From Lactifluus volemus (lineage: Eukaryota > Basidiomycota > Agaricomycetes > Russulales > Russulaceae), in assembly GCA_022376515.1 (NCBI GenBank), contig WTXI01000442.1, forward strand, positions 1 through 25,138: a stretch of DNA of 25,138 nt. Direction: 5' to 3'. A model generated the notes under the pieces. That model saw only the letters and a program-made list of their open reading frames with translations. It did no database searches and was not told the DNA's origin. The first letter of the stretch is position 1. Every line of letters starts with the position of its first letter. The translations under genes and the position numbers were made by a program. Below, piece by piece: positions 10,917 through 22,289 of the stretch.

Positions 10917-13900
10917 CTAAAAACCAAATGGTTCCAGATATACTCGCTTAGTACTCAGCAGCCGCGCTATTTCGTCCAACGACGGGCTATGAGTGGGCAA
11001 AGCCACTCGCGCCGCATCTGGACTCAGCCACTGCCTCTCCAACACTCGCTTTCTCGACGCCACAGGAGTGCTAGTCGGGCAGTCGAGAGGTATGATGGAT
11101 TCAAAGTCATTGAAGTCTCCACTGGGCCCTTCCGAAGCGATCGGCCTTGAGCAAGGAACTGCCAGAGTACCGCCAAAACGAAATGTCAACCATAACCATA
11201 AAGTTTGCCGGCGACTAGCAGTCTCTCTAAGAACTCACCGAAACCGTTTTGCAGACCGTAGTTAAGCTTCGGAATGTCCAGTGGACGCGGGTGAATGGGA
11301 TAGCAGTTGCGGTTCTTCCGTGGTCCCTGTGAGACACGCAAAGAATCCTCGAAGTCTCCAGTACTCTCGCAAATGGTGATGGAGTTGAGCAACTGGTGTG
11401 ACGGCAAGAAGTTGATAACGGCATTGCGACCAGAAAAGAGTCTAGGGCCACACTCACCATGTGGTCAACCGAGTCGCCAGTGTCGTATCGGGTGACAAGC
11501 ATGGCGTTCTGACGTTGCGACCTCGTGCGAGTGGCCTCCTGGTGCTCTAATGGTAGGCCATCGTGCGGTGAGAGACACTCGGGGATCAATGATTGGTCAC
11601 TAATACCTTGGTGGATGGGTGCAGGAGATATCTCGCTACCCACCACTTGAGCGAGTTCGAAATCTTGAGAAGGCAGACGAACAGGGGGCAATCGTATGTG
11701 CGGCTGTTGGGGAAAAGAACTCGTCGAGACATTGCTAACATCTCCGCGATCTCGCTGCGATACTGAAAGACGCAGCGCCCCGCAATGTTAATTCCGTTCC
11801 AGATACAACTGGAACAGAAAGGATAAGAACTTACGAAAAGATGCATGTGAATCTGGTGATGCATCGTCCGAGCGAGTCAAAGACAAGCTGTCTAGATAGT
11901 CTTCAGTTGTCACGAGATCTGATGCGCAACCATCAATGACTACTCCAGCCGCCTCTTCGTCGCCGCATGAACGTTACCTTTGTCAAGAACCCGTGCAAGG
12001 GAGTAACTTATTGACAACGAAGGAAAGATCGGAAACGGTGCAGAGGGTCGACTTGATGACGCATCATATGAGTTGTCTGATAAAGAAAAGAAGAGCTTGC
12101 TATCGGAATGGTAACCGGATAAGGGACCTGACGCGCGAAAATCAGTGACAGCCTCAGTTTCCCAAAAGACTAGAGTTACGATGCCGTAGCTGATGTCTGC
12201 GCGAAGTGGAAGATATCATAGGTGACATAGTTCGCCAACATCCAAGATTATTATCCGCTGAGCTCTCGTTAGGAGATGACTTCCAAGCGATCAACAAAGA
12301 GTTGACGGTGTCCTCCTCGGCCTTCACGGGTGTCAATCATTCAATAAAAGTCAAGGAGACACGTCACCCACCTGGATACCAGTCTCATCACCTTCTCGAG
12401 ACACGTCGTCTGCAGGAAGTAGGGCCGGTCCAGTGGGTGGCCAGTCCACTGAAACGGAGCTATTCCCTGCAGGTGACAAAGCCAACGCGCGAGACGACGA
12501 AATGTCACATAACGGCGAAAGAGGCCAGGGATCCCGGGTCATCGACAACTCCAAACAGACTGACAAATCCTCTTGGTCATCTGAGTCGGTGTCCATTGAA
12601 GGAGGTGGTGCGGCTTCTGTGTGGGGTATGTAGAGGGAAATATCGGTAGATTGTGATGACGAAAATGGCAATGATAAATCGAGCAGGTAAGATAACGATG
12701 ATGGAATTGTCATATATATCGAGTCTACCGTTGGTATATCAGCACAGCTGAGACCTAGTTGACGTACATATTAGCGAACAAGATCGCAAAAATCAGTAGT
12801 GAGCAAACCTGTATCCGCAGGGCGAATAAAAGGGGAACGGATAGTGGCCTGTGTTGGTGTTGAGCATAACCGAGCAGATTTCAATGTCCTCAGCTCGGCT
12901 TCCAAGTCTGTTACGCGCTCTTGTAGCGCTGCGGATAAGAACGTAACTTGTTCGCATCTGAATCGAGTATCTTCTGCTTCGACCTTCAATGACTCCGCGT
13001 CAGCGCTGCGTAGACGCAGGAGCTCGATTGCTTCGATGAATTTGATCCTCCCAGTACGACGCGCATCTTGAACCGCTTCCAGCTTTGCCTGACACATGTC
13101 CAGTTCATGTTCGATGTGAGTCTCGACATCCCGTCGCATTTCTTTCTCTCGATCGAGGTCGCGACGCAGCTGACAAATTTCTTCTTGCGTCAAGCGGAGC
13201 TGCTCTCTCGTCACTGCCAACTCGTCCAGAAGATGACTCTTCTCTAGCTCGCTGGACTCGACCTCCTGAGCATGCTCGAATTCGAGTTGACACATCCGCT
13301 CAAGCAGATCTTCCATTGCCGCATGTTGAGCTCTCGCGGCACCGGAGACTTCCTCGAACCATGTAGAGATGTGGTGTAGCTCGGGCGCCTGTGAGATGGA
13401 AGGATCCCTACGGTCCTGTCTTGGGAGAAGTAGCGAGAAGTTGGTGAAAAAACGAGAAGAAGTGGACTGGAAAGCAGGACTAATTGGTGGAGTACTGATG
13501 TCAAGAGACTCCGGAGGTTGACCGGTGCCACGTGATTCGGTTGCGCGAGTGCGAGGTCGATGCCGGGGTAAGCGAAGCTCGCCAAATGATGACTGACTGC
13601 CGGAATCAATTCGCGAGAGTATCTCATATAATCCATTCAATTGCACTTGCGCGTCCTGGGCTTGCCTACTCATCTGGTGCACGTCGGCTTCGTGGCGGTC
13701 CTGCATCCTCGCTTGCTCATCGAGAAGTTCCTTCATCTCGCGCACCTGCCGATCACGTTCACGTCGTATCCTCGCATGTAAACGCGTAATCTCGTCTTCT
13801 GCGTCCGTGAGCTTCGCAAGCGCAACCCGCAACTCTTCGGCAGTCGATTGTACGAGACACTCCTTCTCCGAAGCAAGCTTCGCTTGACGATCCCGCTGCT

Positions 13901-15220
13901 CCAGTGCGTGACGAACTCCATTCAAGGCATCAGCGAGGCGGATACGCAAGTTGACCGTGGCTTTCTCGGCATCTTCATGGCGGGCTTCGGCTGCGGCAAT
14001 TAGATCTTCACGCTTCTTCGCTGACGCTTGGAGGGTGGAAACAAACTCCATTAGACTATCGCGCTCTTGTGACGCCGCAAGCAAGTCGACCTGTAACTTC
14101 TCTTCGCGGGTCCGTGAAGCCTCCAGACGATGGCGTAGTGAGTTCTCAGAGTCGACAAATTTAGCGTGAATCTGTTGCACCCGAAGCTGGTGATTCTCCG
14201 CTTCAAGCTTGTCATGGCGGGCCTCTTTCTCTTGCTTCTCCTTCAAAGCCAGGACTTGTTCAAGTTCGCGCTCACGTTCCTCAAGCTCAACCTGCAAATG
14301 GGAGTAACCAACGTAGAGGTCTGCGATCAACTGGGCAGGTTCATGGTGGCGTCCATCGGGCTGAGTCATTAACCAGACGAGATCGCTAGGCACAACAGTA
14401 CCGCGTGAAATCTGTTCGTAAATCATGTTGAGGGTTTCGGGGGTGCGGCTGTCCAGCTCTGTCAATAGCCCGCAACGCTTCAGGAAGATGGTAATCTAAA
14501 GCTCTATAATGAGGCACTGTGTTTGGCAGATTGTCCCCACAAACAGACACACCATGTTCGGAGTCTCCTCGAGGGAGAGCACCTTGGACATGATCCAAAC
14601 GATGGCGAGGACAGTGGCAATTTCAGGCTTGTAACTTGGTCAGTATTAACGAATATCGTAAATAATTAGCTGCTCACCGGACCGGTCCAGAAGAGTATGA
14701 CAGAGAAGAGAGATATAAGCGTTCGGAAAGACATGTACCAAGATGGACAAGCGATCGCGAGAGACTTGCGTTTGAACGAGTTGAGAAAGTTGGTTGGACC
14801 ATTGACGAAGACAGTAAGAGACTTTGAAATAGTAGCGAAGATATGCACAAGTCCAGGGAAAAGGAAAAGGAATCCAGAAATGATAACAAGCATAAGAAAA
14901 ATTGGCACGAGATCGAGAAGGTTGTTGGGCATCATAGCGGCAAGAGGGGATTCATAACCGGGGATAGGCACAGTGGTGATAAGAGGCTGGCGTTCGGTGA
15001 GGATGAGGTCCGCGGTGGGATAAGGGATTCTGAATTCGTGTGAGAGGCCCAAAGGAGGAGGGTCGAGAAGGTGAATGGGAGGTGGTGGGGGAAGGGTAGG
15101 AATACGGCGGGAGGAGATAGTTTGAAGGTTTCTGAACGTAAGAATTGCGTGTGCCAATCCTTGTAGCATGTTTCTGAGGCGCAGAAACCCCGATGAGACG
15201 GAGAAGACGATGTGGAGCAT
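10917..15220 (-). CDS. Membrane-anchored coiled-coil protein, family member B (complete)
   Basis: Ten exons with consistent phase: 15220-14678, 14627-14553, 14495-12809, 12754-12372, 12321-12180, 12127-11978, 11918-11835, 11762-11458, 11392-11239 and 11158-10917, giving 1254 aa. The start is the ATG at 15220; open frame continues upstream but without another ATG, and member C starts at the equivalent place. Residues 1-40 are an amphipathic stretch (MLHIVFSVSSGFLRLRNML). A Pro-rich linker follows, then hydrophobic segments at about 105-130 and 172-200, the second spanning the exon 1/2 junction. Coiled coils cover about 270-500 and 605-750. From about 770 to the end the chain is Ser/Pro-rich and probably disordered, with short conserved islands: SQRQNAMLVTRYDTGDSVD, RPLDIPKLNYG and TPVASRKRVLERQW. 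No enzymatic motif is visible. This is the only copy in the window whose whole exon series is intact. Function unknown; family not recognised. Confidence 0.85.
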
Positions 15221-15325
15221 TGTGAATGCGAGTTGTAGAGGCTGAAAGCGTATGTACGGCGAAGGAACCAGTCTATACGACCATCTCGGGATTTCGTCCG
15301 TCAGCCTCAGTTCCAACGCAACATT

Positions 15326-15376
15326 CCTCCAAGTGTACTAGCGCTAGTAACTTGCTAGTGCTAGTACACGTGGAGG
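15326..15376. repeat. Hairpin 1 in the divergent promoter
   Basis: An inverted repeat with 22-bp arms (15326-15347 and 15355-15376) that differ at two positions, around a 7-nt loop TAACTTG. The arms contain CTAG and GTGTACTAG cores, and the right arm contains CACGTG. It lies about 105 bp upstream of the ATG of member B. It could be a cruciform, a dimeric factor-binding site, or a remnant of a short mobile repeat. Confidence 0.75.
15367..15372. promoter_or_regulatory. CACGTG E-box
   Basis: A CACGTG hexamer in the right arm of hairpin 1. A second CACGTG stands at 15536-15541, near the axis between the two divergent genes. bHLH factors bind this core in fungi; two copies in 660 bp is suggestive only. 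Confidence 0.3.
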
Positions 15377-15535
15377 CCACTTGAATTATCTCCGTAGAGA
15401 CTACGGACTTCAGCTGAATGATGAGCATAGAACGACCTGAAGCATTGAACGGAAAAAGACGTAATGAACAGCAAATGAACAGCAAAACAAAGTTCGCGGG
15501 ACCATGATCCCGGGCAACCGCTGTGCACGTGGCAC

Positions 15536-15541
15536 CTCTAG
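15536..15541. promoter_or_regulatory. CACGTG E-box near the symmetry axis
   Basis: The second CACGTG in the divergent intergenic region, within about 15 bp of the midpoint between the ATG codons of members B and C. Possible shared regulatory site for both genes; not proven. Confidence 0.3.
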
Positions 15542-15689
15542 GTTTCCTTTCTAGGTCGCACCACGCTCTATCATGATCACTTCTTTGCGGCCACCTTCGT
15601 CTGAATGACTAAGAGGATAGAGTCTAGTCGTGTAGACATTTATGTCGCTCTACGGTTCATAGATCCGATCGAAATGGGGCCAGGTGTTG

Positions 15690-15756
15690 ATTCTAAACAC
15701 AACGTTGGAGCCAAGGTTGGAGTTCAAACTTTGAGCTCCAGCGTTGTGTTTAGAAT
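15690..15756. repeat. Hairpin 2 in the divergent promoter
   Basis: Inverted repeat with outer arms 15690-15711 and 15735-15756 (22 bp, one mismatch; cores ATTCTAAACACAACG and CGTTGTGTTTAGAAT). Pairing extends inward with one bulge (CAAGGTT / AACTTTG) to about 30 bp per arm around an 8-nt loop. It lies about 120-190 bp upstream of the ATG of member C. Its sequence is unrelated to hairpin 1. Confidence 0.8.
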
Positions 15757-15878
15757 ACGACAGGAGGACCGGTACAAACTCAGAGGAAGCCACGTATAAT
15801 AATGCCTCACGCTGGTCTCCCCAATAGACCTCGTTCTTCATACGCTCTTAGCCTTTTGACAACTCGAAATTCACAACC

Positions 15879-18800
15879 ATGCCTCACGTCGCTTTCTCCA
15901 TCGCTTCGGGGTTTCTCCGCCTCAGACACATGTTGCAAGGATTGGCACACACAATGCTTGCGCTCAGAAACCTTCGAATCACCTCCTCTCGTCACCTCAT
16001 TCCCACACTTTCACCTCCACCTCTGGTCCGACTTGCAGAGTCTCCGGGCCCTCTTCTTCCTCTTTTGGAGCTCTCAGACGACTTTGGGATGCCTTATCCT
16101 ACGACAGACCTCCTTGTTATCGATCAACCGCCTTCTTTTATGCTCTCGCCTATGCCCAACTACCAGTCGTCTCTTGCCGTAATCACACCCAGCAACATTC
16201 CTGATCTCGTGCCTCTTTTTATTATGCTTGCGATTATCTCTGGACTCTTCTGCTTTCTTCCCGAACTTGCATACATTTTCACGGTTATTTCCAAATCTCT
16301 CTCTGCCTTCGTCAACGCCTCGAACGATTTTTTCAATCCTATCAAACGCAAGCGGACATCAAATCTCGTCTTGACTGCTAGGCCATCGCAACCTATTTCT
16401 TTCCGAATTATCCTATACCTCGTTTCTCTCGTACTTTTGTGGACCGGACCAGTGAGCAGCTAATTATCTACACCAATCGTTTATATTGACCAAGTTATAA
16501 GCCTGAAATCGCTACTGTCCTCACCATCGCCTTCATCACGTCCAGGATTCTCTCCTGCGAAGAACGTCGGGATGTGGTGCGTCTTTTGTAGGGACAGTAC
16601 CCGAACGCGATGTCTCACTGGCGCTTTAGATTACCAATATCCTGGAGCGCGTGGGGCTAGCGACGAAGCGGAACACCCCCACGCCCGAAATCCTCAACAC
16701 GATCTACGAACAGATTTCACGTCGCACCGTTGTACCTAACAATATCATCTGGCACAAGACTCAGCCCGATTCTCGCCATCACGAACCTGTGCGGTTGATC
16801 ACGGACCTCTGTAGAGACCTTGGCTCTTCCCACTTGGAGGCCGAACTCGAGAACCGTCAGCGCAAACTCGAACAAGTCCTGGCTCAGAAGAAGGAACAAG
16901 AGCGAGCGGTGCGCAATGAACAGCGTGAAGCCAAGAAGCACCGACTTCGCCTACAGCAGATTCACGTGGAACTTGTCGACTCTGAGAACTCTCTGCGCTG
17001 TAATCTGGATGCTTCACGTATCCGCGAGGAGAAGTTACAAGCCGATCTACTTGCTGCCTCACAGGAGCGCGACAGTCTCAAGGAGCTCGTTTCCGCTGCA
17101 GAAGCCCACCGTGAAGAAGCTGAGAAGGCCGGACGATTGGCCCACGTGAAACTTGGCGTCGCGACGGATGGAGCTCGTATGGCGCGGGAGGAGCGGGATC
17201 ACCAGATGAAGCTCGCATCGGAGAATGAGTGTCTCGCACGGTCGACCGCCGAAGAGTTACGCGTGGCGCTTGGAAAGCTCAAGGATTCTGAAGAGAAGAT
17301 CGCGCATCTGGGCTCCGAGCTGGAACGTGAGCGTGAATGCTGCGCGTGCGAGATGAAGGAGCTTCTGGACGGACAAGCCCAGATGCGGGAATGCCATAGA
17401 GCTGATATGATCCGCATCGGTAGAGAAGCCAAGGACGCGCAAGTGCAACTGGATGGGCTGTTTGACGTGCTCTCGCAACACGGTGCCCGCAATGGTGACA
17501 AGCAGTCCTCGTTCGACCAGATCCGCCCATTCCGACGTCGACCTCGCATGACTCCTCCACTCCTAGAACCACCGATTCTTGATCTCGGTTCCGGTCGTCG
17601 CCGCACTTTATTCGATCCCACTTCTCGTTTCTCCACACGCCGACTTGACCACAGGAATCCTCCCATCTCCGACTCGCCGACGACGCTTGAACTAGGCCCG
17701 ATCTCCGCATGGTTCCAGGAAGTATCCGACGCTGCAAAAGTTCAGCGGGTGTCTATGGAAGACCTACTCGAGCGAATGTGTCAACTCGAATCCGAACGCG
17801 CTCAGGAGTTGGAGTCTAGCGAACGCGAGATAAAGCAGTTGGAGGAAGAGTTGGCAGAGACGGGCGAGCGGCTCCGCTTGGCGCGTGAAGACGTCCTCAG
17901 CTTGCGTCTGAAACTCGATCGAGAGAAAGAAGCACGAGGAGAGGTCGAGGCGTATGCCCATGGCGTCAAACGTGAACTGGACGCGTGTCGGGCGGAGCTG
18001 CAAGAGGTCCAAGGCACGCGCCACTCGGAGCGGATCGAGGAGTTGCGTCTACACAGTGTGGAGGTCGAGTCGTTGAAGGTCGAGCTTGAAGAAACTCAAA
18101 TCCGGTGTTCACAAGTCACGTCGCTGTCCGCGGTGCTACAACAGCGCGTATCTGATTTAGAAGGCGAACTGAGGGCGCTGAAATGTACCGCTCAGGTCCC
18201 AGTGTGCTCAGCGATGATACCAGCCATTCTCCCTGGTGTGTGCCACTGAGAATTTTAGAATTTTCCTTTGCTTAACGATTTTTTGTGGTCCATTAGATCT
18301 CGATGCAACTATGTACAGTATCGATATACCAGCGTCGACAATTCCGTCACCACCATCTTACCATCCCGATTCTCCATTGCCACCACCATCATCACAATCT
18401 AGCAACAACTCGGTCGACATATGCGACCAACTTGTATGCACTTTCCAGGATCTACACAACGCAGATCGTACGGATGACTCTTCATTCTCACACCATCCTC
18501 AGCAGATCTCACCATCACAAGACCCCACGTCTCCGGCATTGACAACCTTGCCATCTTCAGGGAGTAACGCTGATTCAATGGGCTGGCCACCCATTGAATC
18601 AGTGCTACTTCCTGCAAGGGAGAACGCGCAACAAGACTGCGAAACTAGCGTTCAGGTGAGCGAGGTGCTTTGTGTGTATCGTTGTACTCACGTCCGTGGA
18701 GACTGAGGAAAGTGCGGATGACTTGGCATCGCCGTCGCTTCACGGTCGTACATCGCCTATTATATCTTCGGTCTCGGACAGACGTAAGCAGCTGCAGTGT

Positions 18801-18998
18801 TTCCCGATACAACAACACTGATCGTTGTGCGATAGAATCATTGCGGCCCATTTCGGATAATCCCCGTGATGTGCCACTGCCTCCGCCTTTTGCCTTTCCG
18901 CCTTTGCCAAGTCTTCCACCATTTTTATTCGACTTCTCTACAAGTGAGTCAGAAGTGCTTCGATGGATCTTCTTTCTTTTCTTCCAGAGCGATGTTAA
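15879..18998 (+). CDS. Membrane-anchored coiled-coil protein, family member C (shortened)
   Basis: Seven exons: 15879-16451, 16502-16576, 16630-18235, 18297-18655, 18708-18783, 18836-18943 and 18988-18998 (935 aa). Exons 1-6 match member B exon by exon, with identical phases and an equal exon 2 length of 75 nt. Residues 1-35 resemble the B start (GFLRLRHMLQGLAH). Hydrophobic segments lie at about 107-135 and 174-207, and coiled coils at about 280-500 and 600-740. The Pro/Ser-rich tail contains PLPPPFAFPPLPSLPPF. After exon 6 the equivalent of B exon 7 is missing; joining to the next acceptor (CTTCCAG, 18987) gives Lys-Arg-Cys and a TAA. The protein therefore lacks the last 300 or so residues of B, including the RPLDIPKL and ASRKRVL islands. 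A different splice path that rescues part of the tail cannot be excluded. Exons 1-6 are firm; the end is less so. Confidence 0.75.
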
Positions 18999-19843
18999 CA
19001 CGCCCATGAAGCGTCATCTAGATTGCACACACTGTTACGATTGCCCCCCTTTCGCTTGCCACCTCGAAATGCTGTGCTTGCTCAGCTGATGGGCAACGAA
19101 ATACCTTCTGCGCCCATTCTCCAAGGTGACAAATGATGATTCATGTCATAATTTCCCATCATGGCTCACAAAAACGACAGAATGCCGATTATCTCCTATC
19201 AAATGCGATGTTATTATGGCCGCGGCGGAGCCGGAGGTGATGTCCTCAGACTTGCAACCTGCGGCAAATCACTTACCCATTTGCCCCAGTCTCCTACTAC
19301 TGGTGACCTGGATATCGTAATGGACGTAGTAGCATCGCCCGCAAATTACCCAGATCCTCACACTCTCCCACCGACATCGCATTCTGGTATTCTTGGCGTA
19401 GCACAAGCGATGCTTTGCGAAGATTCAAAGTCACAACTCGCGGATAGTGGCTCGATGCGCATCTCGCGGAGAGGCCGACACTATCGTACCGTTTACCCGC
19501 GTCCACTGGACATACCGAAGCTCGACTACGGTTTTCCGATCGGCTACGGTGAGTACGTACGCGCCGGCGATTGCCGCCCAACTTGACTGACATTTCGATA
19601 CCCCAGCGCACACTCGTGGCATCATCTAGGAAAAGAGTTTTGGACAAGTGGTCATCGAGTCTGATGGCGAGCTTCAGGGCGCCTCTTCGAGTATCACCCA
19701 CTGCAGACTTTGTCAGCGCATTGAGGATATATGAGCGCTGGTATCCCATTGTTCAGTCAATCCGGGGTGGCAGGTCACGTTTGGTAGATGAACTACAGTA
19801 TATAGAGATGTTTACGTCCAAATTCGCTCGACTTACTGCGTGA
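18999..19843 (+). pseudogene. Decayed 3' exons of member C
   Basis: Sequence matching B exons 8-10 remains but is no longer in one frame. Around 19035-19135 one frame reads RLPPFRLPP ... AQLMGNEIPSAPILQ, clearly related to B exon 8 (RLPPVRLPS ... AQVVGSEISPAPIHQ), then hits TGA. An exon-9 match reads YPRPLDIPKLDYGFPIGYG and ends at a GTGAGT donor near 19553. The next acceptor (ACCCCAG, 19605) puts the last match (LVASSRKRVLDKW) out of phase unless a downstream GTACGC donor is used. The last open frame ends at 19843. These are most simply 3' exons left behind after loss of exon 7. Confidence 0.65.
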
Positions 19844-19939
19844 CCAACCTAAGAGTGTGGTACCACATGAACGTACAAGCTCGCTTTCACTTCGTACAAC
19901 AGTGCCGAAAGATTGCATAGCCCAAATCAGCGAGTGAGT

Positions 19940-22245
19940 TCAATAGAATCCATCCCTCTCCAACTCCCTCGACACTAAACCCCTAAGGAAATGAGCCTCC
20001 GCAACCTCGTCATCACTAAACACCAAGCTCCTTCCATACTCCGACTCGAATTTGGGAAACGAGTTTCTGAAATCCCAACGAATAATCTCACCTACAACCC
20101 GCTTCGCAGAATCCAGCGCCCCAGCGACCCACGCATGATGGTGACTGGCCACCTCACCAGCAAAGTGGAAGCGACCGTAACCTGCAGGTTGTACGATACC
20201 ATGGTAGAGGGTGCTGAACTGCCCAGGTGCAAAGTGCGCATAGGCACCCATCGTGTAGGGGTTATGGTACCAGTCAAATGCGTGGTAATCGAGCGTTTGA
20301 TCTTGAAGCCACTCCACTGTCACGTCGTGCAGCGCGGCAAGGTCTCCGTATATCTGCTCAAGGAGAACCTTCTCTGACGGTGGGCGGGTACGCTTTGGGT
20401 CAAGCTGTTGATCGGACCAATCAGGGTTCTCGATGAGAGCGCCAAAACGAGAAGCATCTTGATGCCTGTGTGAGATGGTCAGCTTGAATATTTTGTCAGA
20501 GTGAGAGGGTAAAAAGGAAACCTACGCACCAATTGTAGGTCACCATCAACACACCGGGGCCTTCGTCGTCCAACCCGTAGCTAGGGTATACCACCACTCG
20601 GCTCTGCCTATCAGTATAGGTAGAGCCCCCACGCTGGTCCATACCAGCCTGTTCCCACCAACGCGACTTGAATTTAATCGCAACTTTGACTGCGGGGCCA
20701 TAGTTGAGGGTGCGAATGGCTTCACGTTGCTGATAGGTCATAGGAACTCTGCTGGTGTCGATGGCGCGGAGATTACCAAATGTGGAAGTCGAAACAACGT
20801 GGGTGAAGTATTCTTCCGAGTCTGTCTCGCCCGAGACGCTAACCTTCATGAGGGGGAAACGGCGGAAATGGGCCCAACGAGGCCAACCTGAAACATTGGG
20901 GAAATACAAGGGTAGGTGCAGGGTACTCATTTCAACAGCCGTGACGCGTTGATTGTAAGATGGCTCGGTATTTAACTTGGCCAGCATCGCATCGATCAAG
21001 ACGTGGGTGCCGCCTTCGAGGCATCGCCACTGGACGTCTTTTGTGGGATCATCGAATTCAAGAGAGTCAAGGATGTCCTGAAGGTTGATTAGAGTTGTGA
21101 CACCAACCCCCTGGAGAGATACTCACCTCAGAAAACGCCCGATCATAGCCACCTGACCCGGTATTTCTAGTCTCCATCCACCACGCGACGGACAATGGAT
21201 ACGCCGGAGTTTCTCGCACAAGGTAACCTGTTGTTGAAGCCCAGTCATACTTCATGAGCCCTTCCCATCCGTCACAGAAGTTGTCAATGAGAGCCTTTCG
21301 AAATGGGTCAAAGGCGTCGGCTGTACATGCGTCCACCCCAAAGACTTGATTTCCATGCAAATCAGTGGTTGTCCTGTCCACGTATTCTTGTGGTACCTGC
21401 CGTCCTGTGAGCCGCAAGGGAGAGAGAAAACGAAAGTTTGCACACCATTCCTCTTCGCGGAATTCCGTCATTGAAGTGATCACCTTTCTGGATGCTAACG
21501 GCTTTGGTGGTCTTGATATCTGCATAAGGGCCATGAGCCTCCAAAACCATGTCATGCGTATTCAGCACTAACCGTTATAGAGACGAATATTTTCGTCTAT
21601 AGAATAGACATATGGGATCTCCTTGGTCGATAGATCAAGTTTGTCGAATAACTTGTATGTCTCCTGGTTCGCATCGTTGTCCGGGAACCGCATGGCGCCG
21701 ACATCATAATAGTCATGCTTCCCCGGGGGATCCTCTTCACCTGAGGCAAAGTGGTAGGTAAAAATGCGGCCGCCAGGGCGGTTGCTTGCCTCGAAGATCT
21801 TGTATGGAATGTCATATTGTTCGAGAAGCATGGCAGTTCGCAGGCCTGCGACGCCAGCTCCAATGATGGCAACACGGTACCACGGTGGAACTATGGGCCA
21901 TTCATCTGAGTACTCGGGCTGGCTCCCCCTATAGAGGCTGAGCATGTCTTCCCAGGAGACACGGTCTGTGGATGAAAAGAGTGAGGACAACTCTGGGGGC
22001 AGGTGTGGGGGTAGCTCCGAGGCCGGGCCTGGAGGAGTCTCTAAGGGTATTTCTTGTGACTGCGCTGTAGCCGGCTCTTGTTGGGTATACTCGTCTTCGC
22101 CGACAGGAGGGAGATACTGCAGAATGTATGGGTCATCGTGATCGAGCGTCGCTGAGAACGTTGCTTTCTTGGACTTGAGTTCCTCATGCTTCTCATTGAC
22201 GTGGTACTGGGCGACTTTGATACGTACACTTGAACCGTCTCCCAT
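19940..22245 (-). CDS. L-amino-acid oxidase-like flavin amine oxidase, copy 2
   Basis: Five exons: 22245-21573, 21519-21446, 21396-21127, 21077-20530 and 20465-19940 (696 aa). Introns of 49-64 nt fall at the same positions and phases as in copy 1. The open frame runs upstream of the ATG at 22245 only through a GTG, and copy 1 starts at the matching MGDGS, so that ATG is chosen. The GAGVAG motif is at 129-134, followed by EASNRPGGR and DVGAMRFP; GRFHFAGE and HHHAWVAG near the C-terminus complete the FAD and substrate sites. No residue expected for catalysis is missing, so it should be an active oxidase producing hydrogen peroxide and ammonia. The Pro/Glu-rich leader (about 35-105) is the most diverged part relative to copy 1. 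The C-terminus ends SRELERDGFY. The gene converges on member C, whose last relic exon ends only 96 bp away. Confidence 0.9.
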
Positions 22246-22289
22246 GGCGATTAAAGTACGTTGGGGGAAGGAGAGCTGCACCGGTGCTG

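Noticed and set aside
10872..11265. Plus-strand open frames over member B exon 10
   Set aside because: Antisense to the conserved exon; the similar frame at 23183-23407 reflects the duplicated exon, not a second gene.
14698..15485. Possible transposon ends around the hairpins
   Set aside because: No transposase, no matching terminal repeats at both ends of a unit and no target-site duplication could be seen.
18670..19089. Long plus-strand frame continuing exon 6 of member C without splicing
   Set aside because: It keeps a GTGAGT donor and a pyrimidine-rich acceptor unspliced, and reads the exon-8 remains in a frame different from the one matching member B.
22243..22281. Longer start for oxidase 2 (12 extra residues)
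   Set aside because: The extra start is GTG, and copy 1 begins at the equivalent of ATG 22245.
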